Assembly: GCF_019278565.1 (NCBI RefSeq)
Contig: NZ_CP058988.1
Coordinates: forward strand, 186,001 to 250,000
Length of the DNA: 64,000 nucleotides
Reading direction: 5' to 3'
DNA from: Cellulophaga sp. HaHa_2_95
Lineage (GTDB): Bacteria > Bacteroidota > Bacteroidia > Flavobacteriales > Flavobacteriaceae
Shown here piece by piece: positions 45,099 to 53,924 of the stretch. The notes beneath the pieces were generated by a model. It ran no database searches, was not told where the DNA came from, and saw only the letters and a program-made list of their open reading frames with translations. The translations under genes were made by a program, and so were the position numbers. How positions within the stretch are numbered: position 1 is the stretch's first letter; the number at the start of each line of letters is the position of its first letter.

Positions 45099-45677
45099 AT
45101 GGAATTTCATTTCGATTTTAAAGAAATTGCTACAGCAACAATGGTTTTGTTTGCTGTAATCGACATTTTAGGAAGCATCCCTATTATTATAGGCTTACGA
45201 AATAAAGTAGGACATATACAATCTGAGAAAGCCTCTATTGTTGCGGCTATTATCATGGTAGCTTTTCTTTTTATTGGAGATGAGATCCTAAACTTAATTG
45301 GAATAGACGTAAACTCCTTCGCCGTTGCTGGTTCTTTCATTATCTTCTTTCTAGCTATAGAAATGATTTTAGGGATTACACTTTACCGTGATGATGCTCC
45401 AGAGAGTGCTTCTATCGTACCTATTGCTTTTCCGTTAATAGCAGGTGCAGGTACTATGACGTCTATTTTATCATTACGTGCAGAATATTTTGTAGAGAAC
45501 ATCATTGTTGCTATTATCATCAACATTATCTTTGTATACTTAGTTTTAAAATCTTCTAAGAGAATTGAAAAACTACTAGGACAAACAGGATTAAGTGTCA
45601 TCAGAAAAGTTTTTGGTGTTATCTTACTGGCCATTGCCGTTAAATTATTCGCAGCGAATATTAATGAACTTTTTTAA
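45099..45677 (+). CDS. MarC-family integral membrane protein
   Basis: A 192-residue protein with six hydrophobic helices. MarC/UPF0056 features include ATMVLFAVIDILGSIPIII near the start, FIIFFLAIEMILGI, and PIAFPLIAGAGTMTSIL (in parts) in the middle. The name does not imply drug resistance; the transported substrate is unknown. A small two-helix membrane protein gene follows after 22 bases and is probably co-transcribed. Confidence 0.9.
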   Translation: MEFHFDFKEIATATMVLFAVIDILGSIPIIIGLRNKVGHIQSEKASIVAAIIMVAFLFIGDEILNLIGIDVNSFAVAGSFIIFFLAIEMILGITLYRDDAPESASIVPIAFPLIAGAGTMTSILSLRAEYFVENIIVAIIINIIFVYLVLKSSKRIEKLLGQTGLSVIRKVFGVILLAIAVKLFAANINELF

Positions 45678-45699
45678 ATAATTTTCAAAATTCTGAAAC

Positions 45700-45903
45700 A
45701 TGACTAAAATCGTAAGTATTGTATTGATCGTTATAGCTGTTGCCTTAATTGTTTATAATGCAACCGTTATAGATTTTAACAACCCACTACAAGGAGACAG
45801 CGTTATTGCGCTTATAGGAATCGTGGCAGCGCTATGCGCTATTGTTTTAATTGTAATCTTTATGATGTCTAAGAAAATTCAGCAAAAAGTAGAAGGCAAT
45901 TAG
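45700..45903 (+). CDS. Small two-helix membrane protein
   Basis: A 67-residue protein with helices at about residues 4-20 and 35-57 joined by a short loop (DFNNPLQGDSV), and a basic C-terminus (SKKIQQKVEGN). I recognise no named family, though proteins of this form are common in flavobacteria. It is 22 bases behind the marC-family gene. Its stop overlaps the end of the converging S41 protease gene by four bases. Confidence 0.7.
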   Translation: MTKIVSIVLIVIAVALIVYNATVIDFNNPLQGDSVIALIGIVAALCAIVLIVIFMMSKKIQQKVEGN

Positions 45904-47537
45904 TTTACCGCTTCTACTTGTTCCTCCTGATTTAGATTCCTATTTGGATTATCCAAATCTAATACTTTAAGAAGCATACTATCATCTTGTCCTTTTATGA
46001 TAGCGTATGCATTAGGATTAAATATTTGCTCTGCAATAGATGCCTTGATATACAGCTTTATTTTGCCTTCAAAATCTTTGTAATTAAAAGCATTAAATCC
46101 TTGTGCACCAAATTGAACCATATAGTCTACAAATTTCTGAAATAAGATATCATCTACCTTAAAGTTTTTGATAAACTGATCTTCGGTATAATCTTTATAA
46201 CGCGTTCTGTCTTCTTCTAAATGAGTGAATGCAAACCGAGATAAGATGCCTACACTTTCTAAAGAAGAAATAGTTTCTTCATCATAATCTCCTATAGGTA
46301 CAAAAACGTCTGGAATAATACCGCCACCGCCATATACTACTTTCCCTTTTGGGGTTGTAAATTTCAAGGAATCGGCCACTTTAATACTATCCACAGATAC
46401 CAACTCACCACTTGAATAACGGTCTGTAAATTTCTGATAATAATCTTTATGTCCTTTGGTATAATCTTTTTGAATAGAACGCCCTGTAGGGGTATAATAT
46501 CTAGAAATGGTTAAACGCACTGCAGAACCATCACCTAATTCCATTTCTCTTTGCACTAAGCCTTTCCCAAAAGATCTTCTCCCTACTATAGTCCCTACAT
46601 CATTGTCTTGCAAGGCTCCTGCAATAATTTCACTAGCCGATGCCGAACGCTCATTGATCAACACATAAATAGGTTTATTTTCAAAACTTCCTTTATCGGT
46701 TGCAAAGGCTTTATCTATTTCTCCTTTTTTATTTTTAGTAAATAAAATTAATTTACCATCTACCAAAAACTCATCGGCCATTTGCTCTGCAATACCTAAG
46801 TAACCCCCTGGATTATCACGCAAATCAAGTACTAACTTCTTTGCTCCTTTTTTCTGCAACTTAGCTAATGCCTCCTTAAACTCTTTGAAGGTAGATTCTG
46901 CAAACCTATTTACTTTTATATACGCAATATCACCCTCTAGCATATAAGCGGCTTCTACACTTTTTAAAGGTATGTTACCCCTCTTTATGGTGATAGAAAA
47001 TGTTTTATCATCTTGCTTACGGTAAATTTTGAGCTTTACGGAAGTCCCTCTTTTTCCTTTAAGTTTTTCAATAATAACTTCATTCGGAATATCTTTTCCA
47101 AACAAGGTATCATTATCTGCCATTAAAATACGATCACCTGGCTTTATACCTTTGTTAAAACTGGGTCCATCTTCTATAGTTCTCACTACAGAAATAGTAT
47201 CTTTTTCCATAAAAAAGCTCACTCCGATTCCTACGAAATCACCTTTCATACTCTCAGATACTTTAGCCATATCTTTTTTAGGAATGTAAACGGAGTGCGG
47301 ATCTAATTTATCTAGAATATTATTTACAGCAACATCCACAATACTATCTGTATTTATCTCGTCAACGTACTCGTAATCAATATAATCTATTAACCTGTTT
47401 AGCTTATCTTTTTTTGAATTGGTTGAAAATAGTTTCTCTGGAGAGTCGTTAAAATGAAGTTTTCCACCAACAAAAACACCTATTGCAAGGGATCCGGCTA
47501 CTATAATAGGCCATAAATACTGTTGTTTGTTCTTCAT
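45900..47537 (-). CDS. S41-family C-terminal processing peptidase
   Basis: Periplasmic serine protease of the CtpA/Prc group, 545 residues. An N-terminal membrane anchor (IIVAGSLAIGVFVGG, about residues 10-25) precedes a helical region, then a PDZ domain (about 85-175, VGIGVSFFMEKDTISVVRTI and GIKPGDRILMADND). The catalytic core has DLRDNPGG and the Ser-Lys dyad region SASASEI (residues 298-304) with Lys in RRSFGKGLVQ. It degrades or trims proteins with exposed C-termini. The dCMP deaminase gene lies 15 bases upstream in the same direction. Confidence 0.94.
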   Translation of the reverse strand: MKNKQQYLWPIIVAGSLAIGVFVGGKLHFNDSPEKLFSTNSKKDKLNRLIDYIDYEYVDEINTDSIVDVAVNNILDKLDPHSVYIPKKDMAKVSESMKGDFVGIGVSFFMEKDTISVVRTIEDGPSFNKGIKPGDRILMADNDTLFGKDIPNEVIIEKLKGKRGTSVKLKIYRKQDDKTFSITIKRGNIPLKSVEAAYMLEGDIAYIKVNRFAESTFKEFKEALAKLQKKGAKKLVLDLRDNPGGYLGIAEQMADEFLVDGKLILFTKNKKGEIDKAFATDKGSFENKPIYVLINERSASASEIIAGALQDNDVGTIVGRRSFGKGLVQREMELGDGSAVRLTISRYYTPTGRSIQKDYTKGHKDYYQKFTDRYSSGELVSVDSIKVADSLKFTTPKGKVVYGGGGIIPDVFVPIGDYDEETISSLESVGILSRFAFTHLEEDRTRYKDYTEDQFIKNFKVDDILFQKFVDYMVQFGAQGFNAFNYKDFEGKIKLYIKASIAEQIFNPNAYAIIKGQDDSMLLKVLDLDNPNRNLNQEEQVEAVN

Positions 47538-47552
47538 TTAATGCGTGGTTAC

Positions 47553-47993
47553 TTAGGATATATTTTCTTTAATTTCAGATAAATGAACTAATTCTACTCC
47601 TGCTTTTTGTAAAAATTGAAGTCCAGAATCGTCTTTATATCCATTTTGATATACAACACGTTTTATGCCAGATTGATGTATTAACTTACTACACTCCTTA
47701 CAAGGTGATAAAGTAATGTATAATGTAGCGCCATTACAAGACTGCGTGGATGAGGCTACTTTAGAGATTGCATTAGCTTCAGCATGTAACACATACCATT
47801 TTGTATACCCCTCTTCATCTTCACAATGATTTTCAAAACCAGTTGGGGTGCCATTATATCCATCGGAAATAATCATCCTGTCTTTTACAATTATAGCCCC
47901 AACTTGTTTTCTTTTACAGAAAGATAATTTTCCCCACTCACTAGCCATTCTAAGGTAGGCCTTATCGTATTTTTTTTGTTTGCTATCTTTCAT
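47553..47993 (-). CDS. dCMP deaminase-family protein
   Basis: Zinc deaminase converting dCMP to dUMP for dTMP synthesis, or a close relative (ComEB-like). Catalytic and zinc residues are His70, Glu72 (HAEANAI), Cys98 and Cys101 (PCKECSKLI). 146 residues, typical. It sits 15 bases before the S41 protease gene, so the two form an operon although their roles are unrelated. Confidence 0.92.
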   Translation of the reverse strand: MKDSKQKKYDKAYLRMASEWGKLSFCKRKQVGAIIVKDRMIISDGYNGTPTGFENHCEDEEGYTKWYVLHAEANAISKVASSTQSCNGATLYITLSPCKECSKLIHQSGIKRVVYQNGYKDDSGLQFLQKAGVELVHLSEIKENIS

Positions 47994-48081
47994 AAAAGCG
48001 GTAAAGGCTATTTTAATAAAGTACTAAGATACCTGCTTTCCGCTATCTCCACAACCACAAAGGGTTAATTTTAAGTGAAAA

Positions 48082-48666
48082 TCAAAAAGGGAAAGTAGCT
48101 ACCAACATTGGAATTGTGATTAAAAGTACGGCAATAGAAGCGATTATAATATATATTGACTGCTTTACCTTAAACACATTCTGCATTAACCAAGCTACTA
48201 TTAAAACGGAAATAACAATTACTAATTGTGAAAGCTCTATACCAAATGCAAAACCTAACAGGGGTGTTATTTTATCTTCTTCTTCTGCCATTAGCATTTT
48301 AAAATAGTTTGAAAATCCAAATCCGTGAATTAATCCAAAACAAGCCGTTGCTATAATATGCAAAGACATGCTTTTGTGCTGCACATCTGCTTTTACATAT
48401 ACTAAATTAAAAACAGCAGTAATAAAAATGGTCACAGGAATTAAAAACTCTATAAAACCAACATCTACAACTAGTATTTCGTAAGTAGATAATGCCAAAG
48501 ATAAACAATGTGTCGCTGTAAAAATTGATGCTAAAAGCAGCACTTTTTTCCAACTTTTAAAGCTAAAGGGAATGGTCAGCGCCGCCAGGAATAGAATATG
48601 ATCATAGGCAGAAAGGTCTAATACATGCTCTAATCCCATTTTAATATAAAACCAAAAATCTCCCAT
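48082..48666 (-). CDS. HupE/UreJ-family membrane protein
   Basis: A 194-residue protein with six or seven hydrophobic helices. Family residues include GLEHVLDLSAYDHILFLAAL near the start (split here as GLEHVLDL and DHILFLAAL), FTATHCLSLAL and FGLIHGFGFSNYF with several His. HupE/UreJ proteins are linked to nickel or cobalt handling, but no urease or hydrogenase gene is nearby, so the metal is undecided. It has its own -7 box and appears monocistronic. Confidence 0.88.
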   Translation of the reverse strand: MGDFWFYIKMGLEHVLDLSAYDHILFLAALTIPFSFKSWKKVLLLASIFTATHCLSLALSTYEILVVDVGFIEFLIPVTIFITAVFNLVYVKADVQHKSMSLHIIATACFGLIHGFGFSNYFKMLMAEEEDKITPLLGFAFGIELSQLVIVISVLIVAWLMQNVFKVKQSIYIIIASIAVLLITIPMLVATFPF

Positions 48667-48686
48667 AACAACATCTTAATAAGCGG

Positions 48687-48694
48687 CAAAATTA
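48687..48694 (-). promoter_or_regulatory. -7 promoter box of the HupE/UreJ-family gene
   Basis: Reads TAATTTTG on the minus strand, an exact match, ending 20 bases before the ATG. Confidence 0.55.
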
Positions 48695-48745
48695 CAATTT
48701 TTACTATTTAATACGTACAGCTTAGAGACTTAAAAGAACTCAACA

Positions 48746-48785
48746 AAAAAGGGCACCAGGTATATTTCATTGTGCCTTTTTAGTT
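48746..48785 (-). terminator. Terminator of the TerB-DnaJ gene
   Basis: An imperfect hairpin with arms AAAAAGGGCAC and GTGCCTTTTT (one bulged G) around a 15-base loop, followed on the minus strand by a T run. It lies about 30 bases past the stop codon at 48814. Confidence 0.7.
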
Positions 48786-48813
48786 TTGTTCTTAGGTTAT
48801 TCCTAGCTATTCA

Positions 48814-49494
48814 TCAGTTAAGACCACGTTCTTTTTGAATTGTTTCGTAGGCCATCTGTACTTCTTTAAATTTTTCCTCTGCCCCTTTTTTAATGGCTTG
48901 ATCCTCTGTAATCACGCGATCTGGATGGTATTTTTTAGCCATAGTTCTGTAAGCCTTTTTAACATCATCATCTGTAGCAGACTTTTCTATTTCTAAAATC
49001 TTATATGCATTGTCTGCAGATTTGATAAACATAGCCTTGATGCTCTCAAATTCATTACCGCCAATTCTCAAATAACCAGCAATTTCTTGAATTTTACTTA
49101 CTTCTGCCCCACTTACATTACCATCTGCCTGTGCAATAGAAAAAAGAAAGTGAATTAATTGTAACCGCACCTCTACACGCGTTCTTTGGTTCATATAATC
49201 ACAGATACGTTGCGCAGACACCTCTCTCTTTTTTATCACATCATTAAATGTTCTAAAAATGGCATTGGCTTTATCTTTTCCGTAGGTAGCCACAAAGTAA
49301 CGTTGCACATACTCCATTTCACTCGGACTCACCTTACCATCTGCTTTAATTACGATGGAACAAAGCGAAAGTAAATTAAGTTCAAAATCTGCAGGACTAA
49401 CCGTTTTAGAATTTGTAGAAAAAGTTGTTATTTTAGTTTTACTAAATACTTTTCGAAGGATATAAAATATAACGATAAGAAAAATCCACTTCAT
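48814..49494 (-). CDS. TerB- and DnaJ-domain co-chaperone (DjlA-like)
   Basis: A 226-residue membrane-anchored co-chaperone. A short N-terminal helix (WIFLIVIFYILRKVF) precedes a TerB-like helical domain (about residues 35-150, LLSLCSIVIKADGKVSPSEM and FSIAQADGNVSGAEV). A C-terminal J domain (about 160-225) has the HPD motif KKYHPDRV. The order TM-TerB-J is that of DjlA, which stimulates DnaK at the membrane. It has its own promoter box and terminator. Confidence 0.92.
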   Translation of the reverse strand: MKWIFLIVIFYILRKVFSKTKITTFSTNSKTVSPADFELNLLSLCSIVIKADGKVSPSEMEYVQRYFVATYGKDKANAIFRTFNDVIKKREVSAQRICDYMNQRTRVEVRLQLIHFLFSIAQADGNVSGAEVSKIQEIAGYLRIGGNEFESIKAMFIKSADNAYKILEIEKSATDDDVKKAYRTMAKKYHPDRVITEDQAIKKGAEEKFKEVQMAYETIQKERGLN

Positions 49495-49512
49495 GCTTTC
49501 AAAAATTTAGGT

Positions 49513-49520
49513 CAAAGATA
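49513..49520 (-). promoter_or_regulatory. -7 promoter box of the TerB-DnaJ gene
   Basis: Reads TATCTTTG on the minus strand, an exact match, ending 18 bases before the ATG. Confidence 0.6.
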
Positions 49521-49588
49521 TAATTTTCCATTACAAAAAATGCTGTAATGAAAAGTTAAGGAGTTAAGAAGAACTACGACAAATTGGT

Positions 49589-49596
49589 TATCTTTG
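49589..49596 (+). promoter_or_regulatory. -7 promoter box of the bacilliredoxin gene
   Basis: TATCTTTG, an exact match. It overlaps an in-frame TTG at 49594, ruling that out as start and supporting the ATG at 49630. Confidence 0.65.
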
Positions 49597-49629
49597 AATA
49601 ATTATATAAATAGATTAAAAAATAAGACT

Positions 49630-50040
49630 ATGTATCCTGCAGAATTAGTAAAACCGATGAGAGAAGACCTAGCATCTGCTGGGTTTGAAGAATTACATAC
49701 CGCTGAAGCAGTTGAAAAAGCTGTTAATGCAGAAGGCACAACATTAGTAGTTGTAAATTCTGTTTGTGGTTGCGCCGCAGCTAACGCAAGACCAGCAGCA
49801 AAATTTAGCTTAACCAATAGCAAAAAACCAGATCATATTGTAACGGTTTTTGCTGGTGTAGATTTTGACGCTGTTGATAAAGCAAGAAGCTTAATGGTTC
49901 CTTTTCCTCCATCATCACCATGTATGGCATTATTTAAAGATGGCGAATTGGTTCATATGATTGAGCGTCACCATATTGAAGGTAGACCAGCAGAAGTTAT
50001 TGCAGATAATTTAATGGCTGCTTATAACGAATTCTGTTAA
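49630..50040 (+). CDS. BrxA/BrxB-family bacilliredoxin
   Basis: A 136-residue thioredoxin-fold protein with the family CGC motif (Cys46-Gly47-Cys48 in VCGCAAANARPAA). In Firmicutes such proteins remove bacillithiol from oxidised proteins, and the family is also widespread in Bacteroidetes. The start is set at ATG 49630, giving MYPAELVKPMREDL, the usual family N-terminus. The longer frame from a TTG at 49594 would begin inside the promoter. A terminator hairpin follows. Confidence 0.92.
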   Translation: MYPAELVKPMREDLASAGFEELHTAEAVEKAVNAEGTTLVVVNSVCGCAAANARPAAKFSLTNSKKPDHIVTVFAGVDFDAVDKARSLMVPFPPSSPCMALFKDGELVHMIERHHIEGRPAEVIADNLMAAYNEFC

Positions 50041-50094
50041 TTTTAAAATGCGGTTTATTCCTGCATTTTAAATGAAACAATAAAATTTTATTTT

Positions 50095-50129
50095 AAAAAC
50101 CGTTCTATATAGAGCGGTTTTTTATTTTT
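50095..50129 (+). terminator. Terminator of the bacilliredoxin gene
   Basis: About 12-bp stem (50095-50106 with 50111-50122, one G-T pair), loop ATAT, then T-rich. Its T tract overlaps the -7 box of the next gene. Confidence 0.8.
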
Positions 50130-50130
50130 G
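50123..50130 (+). promoter_or_regulatory. -7 promoter box of the acyltransferase gene
   Basis: TATTTTTG, an exact match, ending five bases before the ATG at 50135. The mRNA would start at or next to the start codon, so it may be leaderless. Confidence 0.5.
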
Positions 50131-50134
50131 TACC

Positions 50135-50866
50135 ATGCAAAAAATTCTGGCATATCCGTTAAGTGCACTCTACCTCGTTTGTTTTGGGTTGACACTTTTA
50201 TTTTTTCATCCCATACAGTGGCTCGCTAATAATCTGTTTGGTTATCCGGGGCTTAAAAGAGTGGTGAGTGTTCTGAACTTTAGTTTAATGAAATGTTCTC
50301 ATATTATTGGAACAAGATATAGCTTTAATAACCTCTACACACTGCCAACAGATCGTCCGTTAATTCTGGTAGCAAACCATCAAAGCATGCTAGACATTCC
50401 GCCTTTAATTTGGTATTTTCGAAAGAATCATCCAAAATTTGTTAGTAAAATAGAGCTAGGAAAAGGAATTCCGAGTGTCTCGTACAATCTAGTTCACGGG
50501 GGTTCTGTTTTAATAGACCGAAAGGATAGCAAGCAAGCACTTAGTCAGATTATAAAATTAGGAAAGTACATAGAAACTCATCAAAGAAGTGCCGTAATTT
50601 TCCCCGAAGGAACAAGGAGCAGAACAGGACATCCTAAACCTTTTCAAACCACAGGGTTAAAACTATTAATGAAAAATGCACCTTCGGCATTAATTGTTCC
50701 TATTAGCATTAACAACTCTTGGAAAACCCTTCGTTACGGAAAATTTCCTAACGGATTAGGAAGTCATATTACCTTAGATGTACATCAACCTATAGAAAAC
50801 ACAGGAAATCTTGATGAACTAATCGTGCAAATAGAAAAAGTTATAACCACAGGAGTACATATTTAA
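50135..50866 (+). CDS. plsC: 1-acyl-sn-glycerol-3-phosphate acyltransferase
   Basis: Inner-membrane acyltransferase of phospholipid synthesis, converting lysophosphatidic acid to phosphatidic acid. An N-terminal hydrophobic helix (about residues 8-25) is followed by motif I His82-X4-Asp87 (NHQSMLDIP), VLIDRKDSKQA, motif III FPEGTRSR, and a VPISINNSW motif. 243 residues, typical. An HD-domain phosphohydrolase gene starts directly after its stop codon with no gap. Confidence 0.93.
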   Translation: MQKILAYPLSALYLVCFGLTLLFFHPIQWLANNLFGYPGLKRVVSVLNFSLMKCSHIIGTRYSFNNLYTLPTDRPLILVANHQSMLDIPPLIWYFRKNHPKFVSKIELGKGIPSVSYNLVHGGSVLIDRKDSKQALSQIIKLGKYIETHQRSAVIFPEGTRSRTGHPKPFQTTGLKLLMKNAPSALIVPISINNSWKTLRYGKFPNGLGSHITLDVHQPIENTGNLDELIVQIEKVITTGVHI

Positions 50867-51532
50867 ATGACCAACACCACTATTGTAGAAGAAACTATTG
50901 CTTTTGTAAAAGAAACGTTGCAAGGCGCAGAAGGCGGACATGACTGGTTTCATATTCAGCGCGTATTTAGAAATTCATTATTAATTGCTAAGGATGAAAA
51001 AGATATTGATATTTTGGTGGTGAGCCTTGGGGCCCTACTCCATGATATTGCTGATGCAAAATTTCACGATGGCGATGAGACAATTGGTCCTAAACTTGCC
51101 AAAGAGTTCCTTGACTCTTTAGGAGTTGACAAGGCTATTACAAAGCATGTAGTACAAATCATAGACAATATTTCCTTTAAAAAAACTTTGGAAAAAGGAG
51201 GCGTAAAATTCTCTTCTAAGGAATTGGCCATCATCCAAGATGCAGATCGTTTAGATGCTATAGGAGCCATAGGTATAGCTAGAACATTTAACTATGGTGG
51301 GTTTAAAAACAGGGAAATTTACAACCCTGATATTGCTCCTAATTTACATATGACCAAAGAAGAATACAAAAAATCTAGTGCGCCTACCATAAATCATTTT
51401 TACGAGAAATTATTGCTTTTAAAAGATAAGATGAATACCAAAAACGGGAAGATCCTTGCAAAGCAGCGACACCAGTTTATGTTAGATTACTTAGAGCAAT
51501 TTTCTCATGAGTGGAATCCGCAATCGCTTTAA
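50867..51532 (+). CDS. HD-domain phosphohydrolase (YedJ-like)
   Basis: A 221-residue metal-dependent HD hydrolase. Metal ligands: His25-Asp26 (GGHDWFHIQRV), His59-Asp60 (LLHDIADAKFHDGDE) and Asp near residue 128 (IIQDADRLDAIGAIGIAR). The family resembles YedJ; the substrate is unknown, possibly a nucleotide. It begins immediately after the plsC stop (TAAATG), so the two are translationally linked. Confidence 0.9.
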   Translation: MTNTTIVEETIAFVKETLQGAEGGHDWFHIQRVFRNSLLIAKDEKDIDILVVSLGALLHDIADAKFHDGDETIGPKLAKEFLDSLGVDKAITKHVVQIIDNISFKKTLEKGGVKFSSKELAIIQDADRLDAIGAIGIARTFNYGGFKNREIYNPDIAPNLHMTKEEYKKSSAPTINHFYEKLLLLKDKMNTKNGKILAKQRHQFMLDYLEQFSHEWNPQSL

Positions 51533-51656
51533 GCTCAAATACAACCTTATCAACAAATAGACCTAAAATCTAATTTTATTCATATCTCGCATTTACATAT
51601 TGCATAATTAGCAAAATATCGTGTATTTTTAATACACATACTCAAACTAACTTATT

Positions 51657-53081
51657 ATGCAAAGAAGAAAATTCATTAAAAATGCCGCTGCTACAACTGC
51701 TGCATTCTCCATTGTACCTAGTTTTGTTTTAGGTAAAAATCACATTCCACCAAGTGACACCCTTTACATGGCCGGTTTTGGAATTGGAGGTAGAGGTGGT
51801 GGTGTCATTAACGACCTAACCAATACTAAAAAAGTGAAATTTGTTGCGTATGCCGATGTGGATTATCGCCAAGTCAAAGACAGCCAAAAACTACATCCGA
51901 AAGCAAAATTATACAAAGATTTTAGAACTGTATACGACAAGCATCTAAATGATATTGACGCCATCATGGTGGCCACACCAGATCATACCCATGCTACAAT
52001 AGCCTTACCTTTTATGCGCGCAAAAAAGCACGCCTATGTAGAAAAGCCACTTACCCATAACATTCATGAAGCTCGTCTGATGACCAAAGTTGCCAAGGAA
52101 AACGGTATCGTTAGCCAAATGGGAAACCAAGGCGCCTCTAGTGATGGTAGTAGGCAAGCAAAAGAATGGATAGATTCTGGATTCATTGGCAAAATACACA
52201 AAGTAGATTGCTGGACCAACAGACCCGTTTGGCCACAAGGAATACCCTTGCCAAAAGGAGGAGACCCCATCCCAAAAGAATTAGATTGGGATCTTTGGCT
52301 AGGCCCTGCCGCAGACAGACCTTTCTATTCGGGATACTTGCCTTTCAAATGGCGCGGCTGGTGGGATTTTGGCACTGGAGCTTTAGGTGATATGGGTTGC
52401 CATATTATGGAAACTCCGTTTAGCACATTAGGATTAGGATATCCCACAGAAGCAGAAGCCAGTTGTACCACTAATTGGGTAGGAGATTTTATAGAAGCAG
52501 ATTACCACCAATCTTGTCCTGCATCATCTATCGTACGCTTAAAGTTTAATACAGAAGCACATGGCGATATTGCATTGAATTGGTATGACGGCGGACTAAA
52601 GCCAGACCTACCAGATGAATTAAAAACGGGAGAAACTATTGGTGATAATGGGGGTGGAAGCATTTTTTACGGCACCAAAGGCATCTTAGTTACGGATACG
52701 TATTCTAGGAATGCCCGATTATTACCGTCTGAAACCATGCGCATGTTTAATCCTCCAAAACCCACATTAGCCCGAATAGAAGGTGATACTGCAGGTCATG
52801 CGATGAATTTTGTAAATGGATGCATAGAAGGCACACCCACCTCATCAGATTTTGCAAAATCTGGACCCTTGACAGAGGCCGTTTTAATGGGCAACTTAGC
52901 CATTAAAGCTTACCAATACAAAGAGTTAATTCCCGGTAAAAAAATTGGTGACTGGGAACCATTTGCTTACCCCGGAAGAAGAAAAATTTTATGGGATGGT
53001 GCGCAAATGCGGGTCACTAATTATGAAAAAGCTAATGAATGGATCAAAGGATATTACCGTAAAGGTTGGGAGTTGAAATAA
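51657..53081 (+). CDS. Tat-exported Gfo/Idh/MocA-family oxidoreductase
   Basis: A 474-residue oxidoreductase with a twin-arginine signal peptide (MQRRKFIKNAAATTAAF, Arg3-Arg4). The Rossmann-type domain has FGIGGRGGGVINDL and AYVEKPLTHNIHEA with the EKP motif; the C-terminal catalytic domain contains GTGALGDMGCHIMETPF. Secreted members of this group carry a tightly bound NAD(H) and act on glycosides or sugars in the periplasm of Bacteroidetes. It stands alone with its own terminator, about 15 kb away from the sugar cluster at 25-36 kb. It may be a periplasmic partner of it (inference). Confidence 0.9.
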   Translation: MQRRKFIKNAAATTAAFSIVPSFVLGKNHIPPSDTLYMAGFGIGGRGGGVINDLTNTKKVKFVAYADVDYRQVKDSQKLHPKAKLYKDFRTVYDKHLNDIDAIMVATPDHTHATIALPFMRAKKHAYVEKPLTHNIHEARLMTKVAKENGIVSQMGNQGASSDGSRQAKEWIDSGFIGKIHKVDCWTNRPVWPQGIPLPKGGDPIPKELDWDLWLGPAADRPFYSGYLPFKWRGWWDFGTGALGDMGCHIMETPFSTLGLGYPTEAEASCTTNWVGDFIEADYHQSCPASSIVRLKFNTEAHGDIALNWYDGGLKPDLPDELKTGETIGDNGGGSIFYGTKGILVTDTYSRNARLLPSETMRMFNPPKPTLARIEGDTAGHAMNFVNGCIEGTPTSSDFAKSGPLTEAVLMGNLAIKAYQYKELIPGKKIGDWEPFAYPGRRKILWDGAQMRVTNYEKANEWIKGYYRKGWELK

Positions 53082-53089
53082 TAGACAAA

Positions 53090-53125
53090 AAAAAGGCTTG
53101 GAGAAAACTCCAAGCCTTTTTCACC
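53090..53125. terminator. Terminator of the Tat-exported Gfo/Idh gene (bidirectional)
   Basis: Fourteen-bp stem (53090-53103 with 53108-53121) and loop AAAA. It serves both the plus-strand gene and the converging DsbA gene. Confidence 0.92.
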
Positions 53126-53140
53126 TAAACATAAAAACAC

Positions 53141-53848
53141 TTAACTACAATTACCATCAACATCACAAGAACCACTAGTTTCACCAACAGGTAAAATAGT
53201 AAGTTTCTCTTCATTGTGTTTTTTCCATGCTTGGTCTAAAGCCTCAGCAAAAACTTCTGTAGGTTGTGCTCCTGAAATACCATATTTATGATCTAAAACA
53301 AAAAACGGCACTCCATTAATTCCTAGATTTCTAGCCTCTAGTTCATCCTGTCTCACTTCATAGGTGTAGTCATCAGAATTAAGCATTTCCCTTACCGCAT
53401 CACCATCCATTCCTATAGCTTTTGCCAAAGCAATAAGGTGTTCGATTTCGTCTATATTTTCAGCATCTACGAGCTGTGCTTTTAACAAAGCTTCTTTAGT
53501 CGCATCTGCATATCCTTCTTTTTTCGCATAATGCAATAATCTATGAGCATTCAAAGAATTAGCAATGACCCCATCTTTTATATTAAAAGCTAATCCAACC
53601 TCACGAGCCATAGCCGTTACATTATTAAACATACCCAAAGCAGTGTCTCTATCTACATTCTTATGCTCTATAAAATATTCGGTATAATCAACCTCCGGCT
53701 TTGTTTCTAAATTAGGGTCTAACTCAAAGCTTTTCCAGTGAACCGTTATCTGGTCTTTATGAGGAAAATTTACCAAAGCGGCTTCAAATTTTCTTTTGCC
53801 GATATAGCAAAAAGGACATCTAATGTCTGACCATATATTTATTTCCAT
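53141..53848 (-). CDS. DsbA-family oxidoreductase (FrnE-like)
   Basis: A 235-residue thioredoxin-fold protein without signal peptide, starting MEINIWSDIRCPFCYIGKRKF (in parts). The active-site pair is Cys11-Pro-Phe-Cys14, and a helical insertion and the cis-Pro segment GINGVPFFVLDHKYGISGAQP follow. FrnE-type proteins are cytoplasmic disulfide oxidoreductases or isomerases. A C-terminal pair of cysteines (SCDVDGNC) is present. A longer frame reaches 53962 and overlaps the radical SAM gene; I rejected it because those residues are not DsbA-like. Confidence 0.9.
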   Translation of the reverse strand: MEINIWSDIRCPFCYIGKRKFEAALVNFPHKDQITVHWKSFELDPNLETKPEVDYTEYFIEHKNVDRDTALGMFNNVTAMAREVGLAFNIKDGVIANSLNAHRLLHYAKKEGYADATKEALLKAQLVDAENIDEIEHLIALAKAIGMDGDAVREMLNSDDYTYEVRQDELEARNLGINGVPFFVLDHKYGISGAQPTEVFAEALDQAWKKHNEEKLTILPVGETSGSCDVDGNCS

Positions 53849-53924
53849 TGTCTTATTTTTTAGTGCTATTCTATTGGACGTGAAGATGTTTAAAACCTTT
53901 CTATGGCCGCATGCCAATTTTATC

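Noticed and set aside
49594..49629. TTG start at 49594 for the bacilliredoxin
   Set aside because: It overlaps an exact -7 box; the ATG at 49630 gives the family N-terminus.
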